64,000 nucleotides of DNA from Syngnathus acus (Eukaryota; Chordata; Actinopteri; Syngnathiformes; Syngnathidae), in the NCBI RefSeq assembly GCF_901709675.1, contig NC_051100.1, forward strand, positions 4,154,001-4,218,000. Direction: 5' to 3'. Shown one piece after another: positions 13,587 through 25,640 of this stretch. Position 1 is the stretch's first letter. The number at the start of each line of letters is the position of its first letter. Under the pieces are notes generated by a model, which saw nothing but the letters and a program-made list of their open reading frames with translations, was not told the origin of the DNA and did not search any database. Made by a program: the position numbers and the translations under genes.

Positions 13587-14470
13587 TGACGAACAAAACT
13601 CGGTCATGCGAATGAGGGATGGAAACCAGCCGAGATTTGAGTGATTGTTTTTGTTTTGATGAATTGGCATTGGAGAGACAAACTTGCAAAGCTCTGAAGA
13701 TGTTCCCTTTTGCACAAATCCCTCGTATGAATGTATGGAAACGAGCACAGCCGTCGTAATAGTGGCCGCTAATGCATCACAGTCAACGGACGAAAAAACA
13801 AGTACGATTTGTATCTTTAAGACCTTCTTGATTATAATCTCGTGTTGCTTTGCAGCGGGGGGGTGGGGAACCTTCAATCCAAAAAATATTGCCGGTTCAT
13901 TCGGGCAAAACTAATAATTTCAAGTTCTAACATTGAACCCACAAATACAGTTTCTAGGAAAAAGGTTCCCCAGCCGCCACTTGCTGTTCTCGCCATTACA
14001 TAATTGTGTACTTTTGTGAAATGAAGTTTGCCAACGTTTACCCACTAACACTTGTTCTTAAAAAAAAAAAACATGCTGTGAGAAATTTTATGGAAGTAAT
14101 AATTGTCATATATGCTGCTTATTTTTGTTCTGACGAAACTTAACAAAGCAATGAGGCTTTTCTTGTTGTTTGCAGTTTACAATGTGAATGTGCCGACCCA
14201 AAGGGAGCGAGGTGTTTTGTAAATACATTTTTGCTACACTAAAACTATGAAAAGGTTCCAAATGTGACAGTACAATCTTAATACAATGTGTCGTTTTAAC
14301 AATTTGTATTATTTTTGTTTTTATATTCACATGTTCTGAGCAGGCACTGTTGTTTCTTTGTGTGCGTATATTTTGACAAGATCATACCACTTTTTGAAAT
14401 GTATTTGTTGTCGGTAAAGATACAAACACATCCAGTATGAAATAAAGCTTTCTACAACTACTTTAAAGTT
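13587..14470 (+). other. add3: add3 3' UTR
   Basis: The region runs from the stop codon to just past the poly(A) signal and contains no recognisable coding sequence. An alternative donor (AAAG|GTCAGG at about 13566) could remove the final residues in some transcripts. Confidence 0.6.
14441..14446 (+). terminator. add3: Poly(A) signal AATAAA for add3
   Basis: A canonical hexamer about 855 bases after the stop codon, followed within 30 bases by T-rich sequence. Confidence 0.65.
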
Positions 14471-14479
14471 TATTTCAGT

Positions 14480-16850
14480 CATCTTTTTTTTTTCTCCAAG
14501 TATAAAGCCGCTCTGAAACAAGTGCTGAGTTATAACTGGCCGTGTGAACCCGCTGCCTTGATAGGAAAGCCTCGTTGTCATGGTAATTCAACTGAGAGGG
14601 GTCTGCAGAGACAAAGAAGGGATTTGGTGTCTCCAACAGGTGTTCCATTTGGGGGAGGCGAGGGTCTTCATACCCCCCACCCCTTCATGTCGATGCACAA
14701 AATGACATAAGAGAAGAGGCGACATGACGCAATTCAAAGGCAGAACGTCTGCTTTATGATCGCCCGTTTCTGAGATGCTTGATTTTGTGGTTAAAAAGAA
14801 AGTTGGGGACACTTGGAGAAGACAAAAGCTGTGTTGGGAGCAGGTGACATGTCTGGACATTCGGGAGGGAAGGGGACGGGGGAGGAGAGCAAACGCCGTC
14901 GTGACCTCGGGACAAAGTGCAGCCATTGTCTCCTGACGCCAAGATAACGTCTGGTGAGCAGCAGTAGATGCATCAAGACTACTGTTTTATAGGGTGGATA
15001 TAAAAAGTCTACACACCCCTGTCCCATAGCATGGTTTTGGTTCTATTAAAAGAGAGACCAAGACCTGACCTATTACCTATACAATTAAAAAAAAATCAAG
15101 AGTGGAATAAAAATATAAAAGATAGAAGATATAAAATAGAGATAAGGTGGTAGCATAAGTGTGCACACCCTCTGTTCATACCTGTTAACTCATGTTAAAT
15201 AAAAATGAAATTCAAAACTCATACAGCAGAGCGCAAATTTGATTTTCCCTTGAGGGATTCTAATCAGTATAATAAATAAATGAGATGACCTGGCCCGTCG
15301 GCCCAATTTAAAAACCAAATGTGGTCTTGGAGCACAAATATCCACCTAACCCTATCACTGACATAATGGAGGTTAACTGCAGGTGTAATCTGCAGACTTG
15401 CACTTGCTGCCCGGCTGTAAGATTACGCTGATGCGGAAAACGAGCACTAGCATCAATAAACATTCATCAGGGATAGGCATAAGTTTGAGTCACATGCGAG
15501 TTATACCGTGACACGTCCCTTCATGTTTGCATTTGTTTCACAGCTGTCAGACACGTTTTGCATGACTTAGCCTTTCAGTCCACTAGTTTACAGCTAATGC
15601 TAAGCTAGGAAATGATTACCATTTATGTGGCTGTGTTTGAATTATTTTTTAACTGTGTCATCACTGTATATTTTGTTTCGAAAGTATAATATCTTAAGTG
15701 CTATCTTTCCTCATCAAGACAGGAGACTGAAACGGATTAATGGGTTTTCATTCATTTCAATGAGGCGAGTTTTCTAATGTCTGACAAGCAACCAAAGTCA
15801 AACACACACACACACAGTCTTTGACTTTGCCTCGTGTGTAACAGTCAAGCCACTGTTGTAATCCTCCACTATTTCAGATTACTCCACTTGGGGTCACATT
15901 CTACACCCATGCTGCGACAGGCAGCACACAGACCCAACCAGACGCCTAGTACAAGACCCACCCCCCTTGCTACCCACAACTGCCCACCCTTCAGGGAGGG
16001 TGTCACTCTCTCACAGGCGTCCGTTACAGGGCGGGCCACATCTGCAGCAGGCCGGCCATCTGCACCTATTGTCTGGCCGGGACCACCACGCATGGCTGGC
16101 CTTGTAAAGACTCCCAGACACAGGACAACCCCCCCGCACCCACTCTCCTGTCTCCTGTCCTCCCTCAGCTTCACGGCCAGCAAAAAGATGACTTCTTAAT
16201 CACCACCCGAGTGTTTAGCAAAGACACAAGGAAGGCCCGTTCAAAGTTAGTTGCTTTGCAATTAAAGGCAAAGGTGACGGGTTCGACGTAGACGCTGCAT
16301 GGTGTCTAAGTGCTTTTTGATTAGCATGAGAATGGTGGTGGTGGTGGTGGGGGGGGGGTCACCCATGACAGCTTGTGAAATGAACCAAAAGTGAAGAATG
16401 CTGTCAGTGAGTCAGCATGAAAATGAATTTCTGATGTTCTAGTAGGGTTCTCCTGAAATATTGTTTTTGCAGTTTTGTGCTGACACTGATAATTGCTATT
16501 TGGAAATGTTTTATGTTACATTCAACTGGATAATCTATTTTTATTTTTTTAATAGAAAAGATGCCCATTCCCAATTGACATGCAGAGCTTACAAGTTACA
16601 TAAATCTCTTTTTTATTTTTTTTTTAACTAGTCAATACACGAGTGTCTAACAAAGGCAAGAAGTGTACGAGCGCTTAGCCAGGATATCAAAGGTAATAGA
16701 ATAAACGCTTCAACCACTTCCGGCCAACACTATGTTCGGGGATAAATAAAATGCAAATGATGCTTTGTTATAAATTCATCCGTCAGCTCGCCTCGCTTTC
16801 TGCAGCATTGATCATGAGGATGTGTTCTGTGGCCCAGTTGACAATGGATG
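14480..16850. other. add3-mxi1 intergenic DNA
   Basis: No gene was recognised. It holds a dispersed fish repeat near 14,990-15,260 and short CA and TGG runs (15,800; 16,334-16,350). A 121-codon open frame at 15834-16199 is proline/threonine-rich and has no recognisable domain or splice context. The 3' part (16,680-17,167) is probably the mxi1 promoter and 5' UTR. Confidence 0.55.
14990..15260 (+). repeat. Dispersed fish repeat, unassigned family
   Basis: It begins GGATATAAAAAGTCTACACA, includes GAGACCAAGACCTGACC, and ends with TAGCATAAGTGTGCACACCC. I recognise this combination as an interspersed repeat of fish genomes. A related fragment on the opposite strand is near 28,040. No transposase frame is present. 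Confidence 0.5.
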
Positions 16851-17167
16851 CGGGGTGCACGCGTTTAGTGGGAGGGATTATCCACCAAGTAGGGCAAGTG
16901 GCTGAGGCTAAGGACTGCAATTCCATCCAGCCTCAGTCATCCGCTCAGTGCACACACGAACGACGAGCCAGGGGCCGACTCTTCGTCCCCGTCCATACAA
17001 AGAACACCTCATCCGAAATGGTGAAGTACGTGGGACAACAACCCCAGGACAACGAGCGGAAAAAGCAGGAGCTAGTGTCCGAGCGCGGTGCGTTCACGGA
17101 CCCGCGGGATTCGGGAGACGTGTCCGACTGCTCGCTGGGCGACGCGTCGGACGCCAAGTGTTCCGCC

Positions 17168-20100
17168 ATGGACACGTTCATGAAGAACGTACAAGTGTTG
17201 CTCGACGCCGCGCACTACATCGAGAGCGTGGATAAGAACAGCGGAAGTAAGTGGAATATACGGGAGACACGACTGTGTGCGTGCCGTAAACGCGTCTCGG
17301 TCGGATCCGAGGGCAGACAACAAAAGACGCGACGCGCACGACAACACAACACAGGGCCACGGATAACCTTTTTTTCCACGGTGCCTGCTTCTTGTGGGAG
17401 TAATAGCACACGTCATAAATAAATCACACTGGAAATGGTGCTAATTTCAGAGATAATGCGTCGCTCATGATCCAATTTGGTGCGTCTTTATTTGCAATCT
17501 GCCCCCATTTTAAACCGCAGGACACGAGCAAAAACGCACGAAGCGCACGTTTTAATATTCATGCATACACGCATGTTAAAAATATCCTTTTATATCTTTT
17601 TTTTTTTTACATGCATGTGAAATACGACACCAAATGCCCCTTCTAATGAATTAACTATGTCGGTTCATCTGTGTGGTGTAAAAACACAAAACAAAACACA
17701 ATAATTTCCCAATGCTAAAATAACGTATTGTTACGTGCTTATTATCAATTATAAATGCCGGTTATTACTTTCAGGGCCGAGCTACCTTCTATGTATGTGT
17801 TATTCACATGGTTTCCACATGGAACATATTGCAGCCTTCTGATTGGCCTCGCACTCTTGTTCTCCACAGCCTCTTAGCCAATCAGATGCGAGTTCAACCG
17901 TGACGTTGACAGGCTACCAGAAAAAAGCATTATGGGATTTGTATGATTTCCCGCAGCGGCACAAAAAATAATATAAATGTATAATATAAATACATGTATA
18001 TTTTTGCATTTCTATTGACCAGTACATTTCAAATTATTGTCAATATAAAACATTTACTAACCTGTTAGAATCTAAACTTGCTGAGAATTTAGGTCAGGAC
18101 ACACATGCTAATGCCATTAGATAACTATGAAGGTGGTGGATATGTGCCAGACTGAGTTATATGAACTTGTAAACTAAAGTCTCATCAAACGTTCTATTTT
18201 TTTTGTCCTCTACACAGAATGCGAGCATGGTTATGCTTCGACGTATCCTGCCAATGATCTGGCACTCCCACAGAAACATCGTAAATTCAACAAGAACAGG
18301 AAATTGGACAATATTCACAATAGGTGGGTTCAATAAACAGTGTACTGTTTTATAGTTTTTCATCAGCCAATTTTCAAAACAGTAATGGTAAATAACTTGA
18401 AAAAAAAAAAACTCTGTTATGTTGTGTGTTATGTATTAAGTCATACATTATGCTGTATTATTTTCTACATTCTATTTAACATAGAAGTGCTTTTATTTTA
18501 CATACCTATATTTCAGTTTTCTCTATCTTTGCCCATCATGGTTTACATATTTGTAATTTGTAATCATTGCAGGTCAGCCCACAATGAACTGGAAAAGAAT
18601 AGGTGAGCATTGCAAGATTAAAGAGATTTTTATCGATGAATTCAGTTATTTTTCCATTGAGGTGCAATCAAAACATGTTTCCGCATACTTTTCATGCTAA
18701 ACATATTGACGAGTCGTGCGAAATGATCACTGCAATGATTACATCCTTAACAAGGAGATTGCAGCACATAGCTTTTCAATTCACCTTTAATGAGGCGTAG
18801 CCTTTAGCGACGTGTTCACGCTGCCTTGCTTAGCAAGTGACACAGTTCCTGGAGGACTTGCAGACATTTCCCCAGTCAGCAAATGTGAAGCATCTGTTTC
18901 CAGACAACAAGACTCCTTCCTGAAGCAGAGCCTCCTCCCGCTGGTGTGGGATGAGGCCACCGTAGCTGGGAGCGGACGACAAATGTCAGGATGCGTTTGT
19001 ATCCAAAATTAAATGGCCTGTTGATGTTTGCTAAACAAATTAAGCATGGGGGGGGGGTGCTTTGAGAAAGATGACATCACAGGTTGACCTATATATATAT
19101 ACAATACTACATTTATTCTTTAGGCAGTCTGCGTTTTGGTACCAGATTTTTACCTCATTTTGGCAACACAAGGCGGAAATCTGATCGGACAAAATTGTAT
19201 ATATTAGTGGTATATTTTTAAACACTGCTGTGTCTAATATTTTGGTTACCTTATTTAGCTGCATCCGTGAAGGGGAAATTAACTTCCCGCTTGTGCGTTT
19301 CCTCCCGCCGCAGACGAGCGCATCTCCGTCTGTGCTTGGAAAGGTTGAAGTCGCTCATCCCTCTGGGACCAGAGTGCAGTCGGCACACCACGCTGGGACT
19401 CCTCAACAAGGCCAAAGTGCACATCAAGGTGTGGTGGTGGTCTAGTAGTGGTGCAGTTGAATTGTGTTGAACACAAATGTTCAATTGGTGCAAATTGTTT
19501 CCGCGCTGATTGACTTCTCCATCCTTTGTATTCCAAAGTAATGAATGAGTGAACTTGAAGCACTTAAATTGCTACATAATTGCCATTCATTAGTTTATCT
19601 ATGGCATTGTTATGTGTTAGCATTAAGCTAACGGGGCCTGCGTATTGTTGTATTAAGACCAAATGCACGGCCAACCACCAATGTCGAGATGACACGATGA
19701 TAAAAGACACGTATATACAATGTCCAACTGCAAGGAACATTCCATTTTTCCTCATTTGAGAAATGTGTGGCTTGCTTAGACAAGTTTATACTAGCTGCTC
19801 ACTGAAGAGTTTCCCATGACCTTCCTGTTGTACACTCTTGCATTCATGGCAAGTAAGTGCATCATCAGCGGGTACTTGGGGATGTTTAATGTCTGATTTC
19901 CTGTTTTTATTTTTGCATTGTGGGGATTTGAAACTTTTGTTTGGACAACAATGAGGGCACAAATGGTTGCATAAGACGCCATTCATTGTGTGGCGTGTCT
20001 ACTTTTCTGGGGATGACATTGGGGGGGAGGGTTTGTGGTTAGTGTGGGTATTGCGTGTACATTATGAACTACCTCCGGAGGTCAACAGATGACTGCAGTC

Positions 20101-20883
20101 CGGGAAATGCGGTTCTGATGTGGTTTTGGGTGGAAAATGGAGCAGGTACAAACAGAAGAGAACAAAACAAACACACGGTGTTATTTCAGATTCAGGAAAT
20201 GGCTTGGAAAGTTCTATAGTACGCATTGACAACAAATCCCAATCTGAAAAATGCAATTGTAGCATATTTTAATATACCATTAATTGCACATGTGCACCCT
20301 CTAGTGATAAACCAAAGAATCACTGGATTAGACTGTTTACATTATATTGACTTCAACACATTTGTTGTATTTAACTGAGTGCGGTACAATAGATGGGTAG
20401 AGGTTATCTCATTCTCACACATTCCTTCCGCTCACCTCACACCTTCTCCTGATTTTCCCCTTGTAGAAACTAGAGGAGGCGGACCGGAGGAGTCAGCACC
20501 AGCTGGACACCCTGGAGCGGGAGCAGAGATACTTGCAGAGGCAGCTGGCCCAGCTCCAGACGCTCGGCGAAAGAGACCGCGTCCGCACGGACAGCCTAGG
20601 CTCCCCCACCGACTCGGACCGCTACGAATCGGACCGAGGTTGGGCTGCGGTTGTTGCCGACGGCAAAGGCGGCCTCCTTCGACATGTGTGGGTCACGGTG
20701 GTTTTGTGTGCGTTTGCAGAGGAGATCGAAGTGGACGTGGAGTGCACCGACTTCTCCTTAGGAGAAATGGACAGCGTGAGTAGCGGCGGGGCCAGCGACC
20801 TGGACGACCAGAGTAGCCGGCAGAGCTCGGCCAGCGACGAGGGCTACTCTACCTGCAGCCTCAAAGTGGCCTTCTCTGCTTGA
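17168..20883 (+). CDS. mxi1: MAX-interacting protein 1 (mxi1), 6 coding exons, 221 aa
   Basis: Mxi1 pairs with MAX at E-boxes and recruits SIN3-HDAC, opposing MYC. Coding exons: 17168-17246, 18218-18323, 18573-18602, 19314-19428, 20467-20638, 20720-20883, with consistent phases. The N-terminal helix [19 protein letters not shown] is the SIN3-interaction motif. CEHGYAS follows at the first junction, as in human MXI1. The bHLH-zipper runs from about residue 63 ([19 protein letters not shown]) to 145, and the acidic EEIEVDVE and [13 protein letters not shown] tail are typical. ATG 17168 has a strong Kozak context (CCGCCATGG). The frame is open upstream, with another ATG at 17018 that would add 50 residues, resembling the longer human isoform with an extended N-terminus. 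The exon 5 donor (GAG|GTTGGG) is weak. The gene is convergent with smndc1. Confidence 0.93.
17835..17955 (+). promoter_or_regulatory. mxi1: Possible internal promoter in mxi1 intron 1
   Basis: Two CCAAT-type units lie about 40 bp apart, CTGATTGGC at 17838 and GCCAATCAG at about 17878, each next to CTCGCA or TGCGAG. They are followed by CRE-like TGACGTTG (17901), a ZNF143-like GCATTATGGGATTTGTATG (17928-17946) and E2F-like TTTCCCGC. The cluster sits about 270 bp before exon 2. MXI1 uses alternative first exons in mammals, so an alternative promoter is plausible, but no matching first exon was defined. Confidence 0.35.
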
Positions 20884-20939
20884 GGTCCGCTGCACTGTGC
20901 TCCCCCCTTCCCCAAACACCACTCTCTTATGGCTTTAAC

Positions 20940-21350
20940 CAGGGGTGGGGAACCTACGGCACACGCGGGACAGAACCGAATTCAGTACAATTCCCTCGAA
21001 CACGGTTCACTTTTTGCAGCTTCACAGACAAAAATATTGCTTTCCACGTAAAAGCAGAGATTTTAAATGTCTTATTTAGATGAAAAGCAAACGAGTCCGA
21101 GGATTTTAATAATTTTATGTTAAACAATGGCTCAAAATTGTTACCGTAATCAAAAATCAATGATCACGTTCATCAACGTTGATTCATTTCAACCACTAAA
21201 GAACATGTACAAACTGTTAAATAATTGAGGGGATTGCTTAAGTGCTTTCGCAATCAAGTTTGCTGCTATTTTTGCTCGCACCAAGCTTTCGTAAATCGGG
21301 CCCAAGGACTCAAAATGGTCCCCAACACAAAAAAAGGTTCCCCACCCCTG
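20940..21350. mobile_element. hAT-like miniature element (411 bp) in the mxi1 3' UTR
   Basis: The ends are exact 16-bp inverted repeats: CAGGGGTGGGGAACCT at 20940-20955 and AGGTTCCCCACCCCTG at 21335-21350. CAGGGGTGGG is the classic hAT/Charlie terminus. The flanking 8-mers GCTTTAAC and ACTTGAAC agree at 6 of 8 positions, fitting a decayed 8-bp target duplication. The interior encodes nothing, so this is a non-autonomous element. It begins 57 bases after the mxi1 stop codon. Confidence 0.8.
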
Positions 21351-22438
21351 ACTTGAACAATCACCAGCCTGCAGCTCCACAAACATGTCCACCTAAGAAC
21401 CAGCCTTAAGCTTGACTCCAACCTAAACCTGAATGTCTGTTGTCCCGTGAACAGCCACAATCAAAAAGAAAGGCACTCAAAGGGTACAAGTCAAACCTTC
21501 AACCAAATCAATCCTCTTCAAAACCAGCAAAAAAGGCCACAAATACCAGCTTGACATTTGCTCCATTTGCCTTTAAAAAAAAAAAAAAATCAGCAACTTA
21601 AAAACAGGTCGTGACCCTTTTACTTTCACATTTGCATTCCAAAGTCTGATTTTAGTTAACAGAGCCACAAGATTCAAATCTACACACATTAGTTGTTCTA
21701 ATTTATTTTGCATAGTATTTATTATGTTTGTTATATTTAATTGTGCTGCAGCTTTTTTGGTGGAAAAATATCTGAAAATGACTTGACCTCCCTCCCCTTG
21801 AAATGCATCAGTGTGAGAACCTGTTCTATTTATTTTAACCCCCATTTAGAAAGTAATAAGCTAGCCGGTACTTGTCCCGCCGGCAAAAGGTGAAAAAGCA
21901 ATAATGCATTTTTTTTTTTTTTATACATTGCTTTTGTCCGTCCATAAGCTCTAATGTCTAAGACTGGTGATTTTAGCAACAAAAACAAAAAAAGTAAATG
22001 ATTTTCCAAAGCTACAGTGCATGTGTGTTGAATGTTATAATGGAAAAAAAAATGTCTGTAGCATGAACAAAAACACTTAATTTTTTTTAGTCCACATTGA
22101 AAAATTGACTGTTATGTCATCCATCATTGCACTGTTCCAAACCATCAACTACAATAACGTCGCCCATTTCTCTCCCCGCTAGTGACTCCATCAGCACCAA
22201 ATTGTGTCTTAATGTGAGTGTTTGACTCTTGCACAAGTCCCTGCTCACCCAACCCACCCAACGTGTTTGGGGAAATGTAGAAAATGCACTATAAAATTAA
22301 TAATTGTGCTTGGGGGAAGCACAGCCCTGATGTTTTCTAGTGCTTGATTAGGAATTTAATGTTTTTTTTTTGCAAAATATGCTGCTGGTGCCCTGCTGAT
22401 ACTTTGTTACGGTTCCTGACGACGCTCCCTGGAATCCT

Positions 22439-22444
22439 AATAAA
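22439..22444 (+). terminator. mxi1: Poly(A) signal AATAAA for mxi1
   Basis: The hexamer lies about 1.55 kb after the stop codon, so the 3' UTR would include the hAT-like element. Several shorter T- and A-rich stretches precede it, and earlier sites are possible. Confidence 0.5.
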
Positions 22445-22863
22445 TTTCTTCCACCAACATGTGAACCCATTATGTGTTTAACTTGAGCAGTTTTCTGTGC
22501 CGCTTATCATATAGAGTGTCCTATAAAATCTTGTAGCATTAATTTGCTTGGCCCATAAAATTGGTTAAAGTTAATTTTTCTCAAATTGAAATAAGATTTT
22601 CCAAAAATGACAGCTGAAATAGAAATACTCACCGTTAGATGACAGATGTTTGGGGACGAAGCGCATCACTGTAATTCACAAAAGTTTCATTATTTATGTT
22701 AGCATTTGTGCAGGTAGTCATATTGTTGTATGGTTACCATCACACATTAGTTAGGCCATCAGATGCTCACTGACTTGAAGTCTGGCTTGACTCGCTGGCG
22801 TTCTCATTGATGCTGGTCCCAATGATAAGAAGGCAGTCATTTATAAAACTCAACAAACGGATG

Positions 22864-22869
22864 TTTATT
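22864..22869 (-). terminator. smndc1: Poly(A) signal for smndc1
   Basis: TTTATT on the + strand reads AATAAA on the - strand, about 410 bases past the smndc1 stop codon and about 420 bp from the mxi1 signal, leaving a short gap between the convergent genes. Confidence 0.5.
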
Positions 22870-23279
22870 TGACTTTTATAAATTACAGAAATCAAAAGAT
22901 CATCGAAGCTGTTTTTGATGTTCTTACTCGAAACGAAAAGGAAAAACAAAAAATACAGCCCGACACTTACGGAGCAATTCTTAGAAGTGTTGAGCTTGAG
23001 CCACAGCACCGTGTGTGGAATTAGGGCACAAGCAGCTAACTTCCGGTTGGTACATAGCAAGTGACGCGATTACAAAGCAGGGTGGCTTCCTGTCTAATTT
23101 GGACAGCTTTTCTTCTACCTGTACGACATTAAAAAAAAAAAAAAGCATCAAGGCTTCAATTCCGACACGTATATGTAACTCCAACTTTCTTTCATTCATG
23201 TCACACAAAATGAACAACACTGTAATATTCAGTATACAACATGGGTGGGGGGGGGTGAGTATTTACAGGAGATGCCGGG

Positions 23280-25138
23280 TCACTGTGGCATTAAATGCCT
23301 GACGTTGTATTTGGACGTGTCGTTGTACTGCGTCATGGGCTTGTCTGCGATGCCACACGTGCCCACCCCAACTTTCCCGTTGACGCTTTCTGGAGATGCA
23401 AATATGCTTCTCTTCACCTAAGGTAACAAAAAAAGACCAAAGACAAAATGTTGGGGTTAGCGTTTGCAATGGCTTAGATGGTATTTTGTTCAACAACATC
23501 AGATCTTGTTTAAGTGAGGGAAGCCGTGAAACTATTTGAAGAAATGATAGGCCTGTCACCTGTCCTTTCTTGTTCTTTGAGTAAGCTTTGTTGTTGAACT
23601 GTTGCCACTTGGACTTTTGGTCCTCTCGCTCCTGCTCTAATTCCTTCATCCTCAGCACCTTTTTCTGGGCTTTCTTCTTTTTGTATTCTCGCTGCTCGGC
23701 GATCTGCTCCTTTCTAGACCCCCGGAGAAAAGAACAAAATGTCAAAAAGCCACTGCCACGCAGACTACAGTAGGCAAAGCGCATTGCGGTCGTACCTTGA
23801 TTTGTTCCTGGACAAGCCGAGGTCGTCTTCGAGACGCCTGCGGTCCTCCACCGCTTTGAGGTTCTGCAGGGGGATGATTTCAGCGTTGCCGTAGCCAGTG
23901 AAGGTGACAGCGGCTGTGCTGTTCTCGTGGTCGATCTCCTCGATCTCGGCCTCATACACCCTGCAAAAAGCCACGTCTGTAAGCAGGTGAGTACGGTTCG
24001 CAGGTGGGCCAAAAAGGAATACTTGAGTGTACATAAACTATGTAAATATTCAGATGAACACTTTCAGAATGCATACTCCTACCTAATATTATCATCTAAT
24101 TTTTTTATTGTTTGGTTCTTATAGAACATTCAAATTTCTTGAGATAATGGATTTGAAGGTTATTTTGGCTCAGATAAAATCACCAAAATGACACACTCGA
24201 GGAAATATTCCTCTCTGAATATGGTAAATGAAATTAATGATTGAGGTTTTGCCCCTCATATTCAATGGGTTATTGGTCTGTTTTTATTCATCGCTCATTT
24301 TATTTTATTTATTATTTATTATTTATGGTTTGTGCCTTCTTGTTTTTGTTTTGTGTCGCCTACTTGTATGTCTCGTCACCGTGGGATGGAGGAAACGGAA
24401 TTTCGGTTTCTTTGTGTGTCTTGACATATGTAGGGATTGACAATAAAGCTGACTTTGACTTTGACTTTGACTTTGATATTAGAGGTGGGTTTGAAGCACC
24501 CGTACATAAAAGGCACATTTCAAACCAGAGAAAACTTGACGCAGGCTTGCTTGCAGCGGTACAGGTGACACTCACTGTCCATCCTGACTCCACACGGACA
24601 AACACTTGTCTCCCACTTTCCAGATGTGCCTGATGGGTGCCGGAGCGGCGCCATTGGCAGTGGGGGTGGCGTCTGCAGGCTGCGAGGCCAAGAGGTCCTT
24701 GGTCAGGTCAATGACTTCCTGAAGGAGAAATTATATCAGGCGTTGGGTCAGATGTTGTTCTCTAATTGATTACGGGATACACTTTGCTGTGAAAAATGTA
24801 CTTCCTATTTTTTCACATTTAACGGTAGCATCATTTGATTTGATTAAAACGTGCAACATTTTGTTTATATGCTCTGTTAGAGTTTGGGCTATTATAGGCA
24901 CAGAGACCATTATAAACTCTTTCTGCAGAGGCTCTTTATCCTTCTCACGATATAGTGTAGTTGATGCGGGACTTGACACATTATTGCAATCAATCAATCA
25001 TGATGGACATAAACAAACCTGCAAGTCTTTCTGTAGCTTGAGGAGATCCTCATTTTCTTGGTCGGTGGACAAGGCAACTTCAACCTGCTGTAGCTGAGCT
25101 TTGTAGCTGCCGAGCTGCTTCACTAAATCCTCCGACAT
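23280..25138 (-). CDS. smndc1: Survival motor neuron domain-containing 1 / SPF30 (smndc1), 239 aa
   Basis: SPF30 is a nuclear Tudor protein needed for U4/U6.U5 tri-snRNP recruitment during spliceosome assembly. Coding exons in transcript order: 25138-25019, 24718-24576, 23960-23796, 23713-23560, 23417-23280, all in phase; human SMNDC1 has 238 aa. The N-terminus MSEDLVKQLGSYKAQLQQVE is a predicted helix. The Tudor domain spans about residues 72-130 (WKVGDKCLSVWSQDG through GYGNAEIIPL) and carries the aromatic residues that bind dimethyl-arginine. A basic coiled stretch follows (REYKKKKAQKKV), then the conserved tail SIFASPESVNGKVGVGTCGI and YNVRHLMPQ. A splice acceptor immediately precedes the ATG, so the first exon is non-coding. 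The gene is divergent from adra2a. Confidence 0.94.
24290..24478 (+). repeat. LINE-like 3' end with (TTTGAC)n tail
   Basis: Sequence ending TTGACAATAAAGCTGACTTT and then repeated TTTGAC units (to about 24476) has the form of a retrotransposed 3' end with its own AATAAA and a short-unit tail. It lies on the strand opposite to smndc1, inside its second coding intron. No reverse transcriptase frame is present. Confidence 0.55.
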
Positions 25139-25501
25139 CTGCGAAACGGCGCCCAACACACGACATTTGAGTCACTCGCCGTGTGTCAACTAGCTGCGCA
25201 CATTAGCACACAGTACGGTGGACGGAAAATAAGCCATTGAGGATCAAATAGACATGGTGTTTCCATTTCGCATAACAACAGCGACTACACGAGGAGCCAA
25301 AACTAATAATAAATCTTAGCTAAGACGTCACAGTGCTGTAAATAATTGCTTCGATCTGTTAGCTTCGGCCTTCGTTAGCCGACGTTAACACATCGCGCTT
25401 GATGCTAATGCTAATGACTTAGCGGCTCGGGAGGAAAGGACAGAAAAATGTAGTATAGCGTTCATAATTATAAACACAACGTCGTCCAAAACTAAACTCA
25501 C

Positions 25502-25640
25502 CTCTGTATGGTTATGAATGATGTATAAATTAAATAAGCATCCAACTTTCGCAGTTTCAATAAGGCAAAAAACAATGCGCTGTTGGGAACAAGAGCGTCG
25601 TCGACCCGTACAAGCCTGTCAATGAAATCTCGCGATAATT
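25502..25640 (-). promoter_or_regulatory. smndc1: smndc1 non-coding first exon and promoter
   Basis: On the - strand a splice donor (CAGAG|GTGAG at 25502/25501) fits the acceptor directly before the start codon. Just upstream is TCTCGCGA (25628-25635), the palindromic core found in TATA-less housekeeping promoters and known to be bound by BANP. The transcription start probably lies between 25,550 and 25,640. Confidence 0.55.

Noticed and set aside
13128-13877. 249-codon open frame on the - strand over add3 exons 13-14
   Set aside because: Antisense shadow of the last two add3 exons plus 3' UTR; no domain and no supporting splice context.
16751-17422. 223-codon frame taken as a single-exon gene
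   Set aside because: Its 3' part is mxi1 exon 1, which ends at the donor at 17246; the continuation past it is intron. Only part of the 5' extension may be real mxi1 coding sequence.
23263-24012. 249-codon - strand frame overlapping smndc1
   Set aside because: It joins pieces of exons and introns in mixed frames; the true product follows from the spliced exons.
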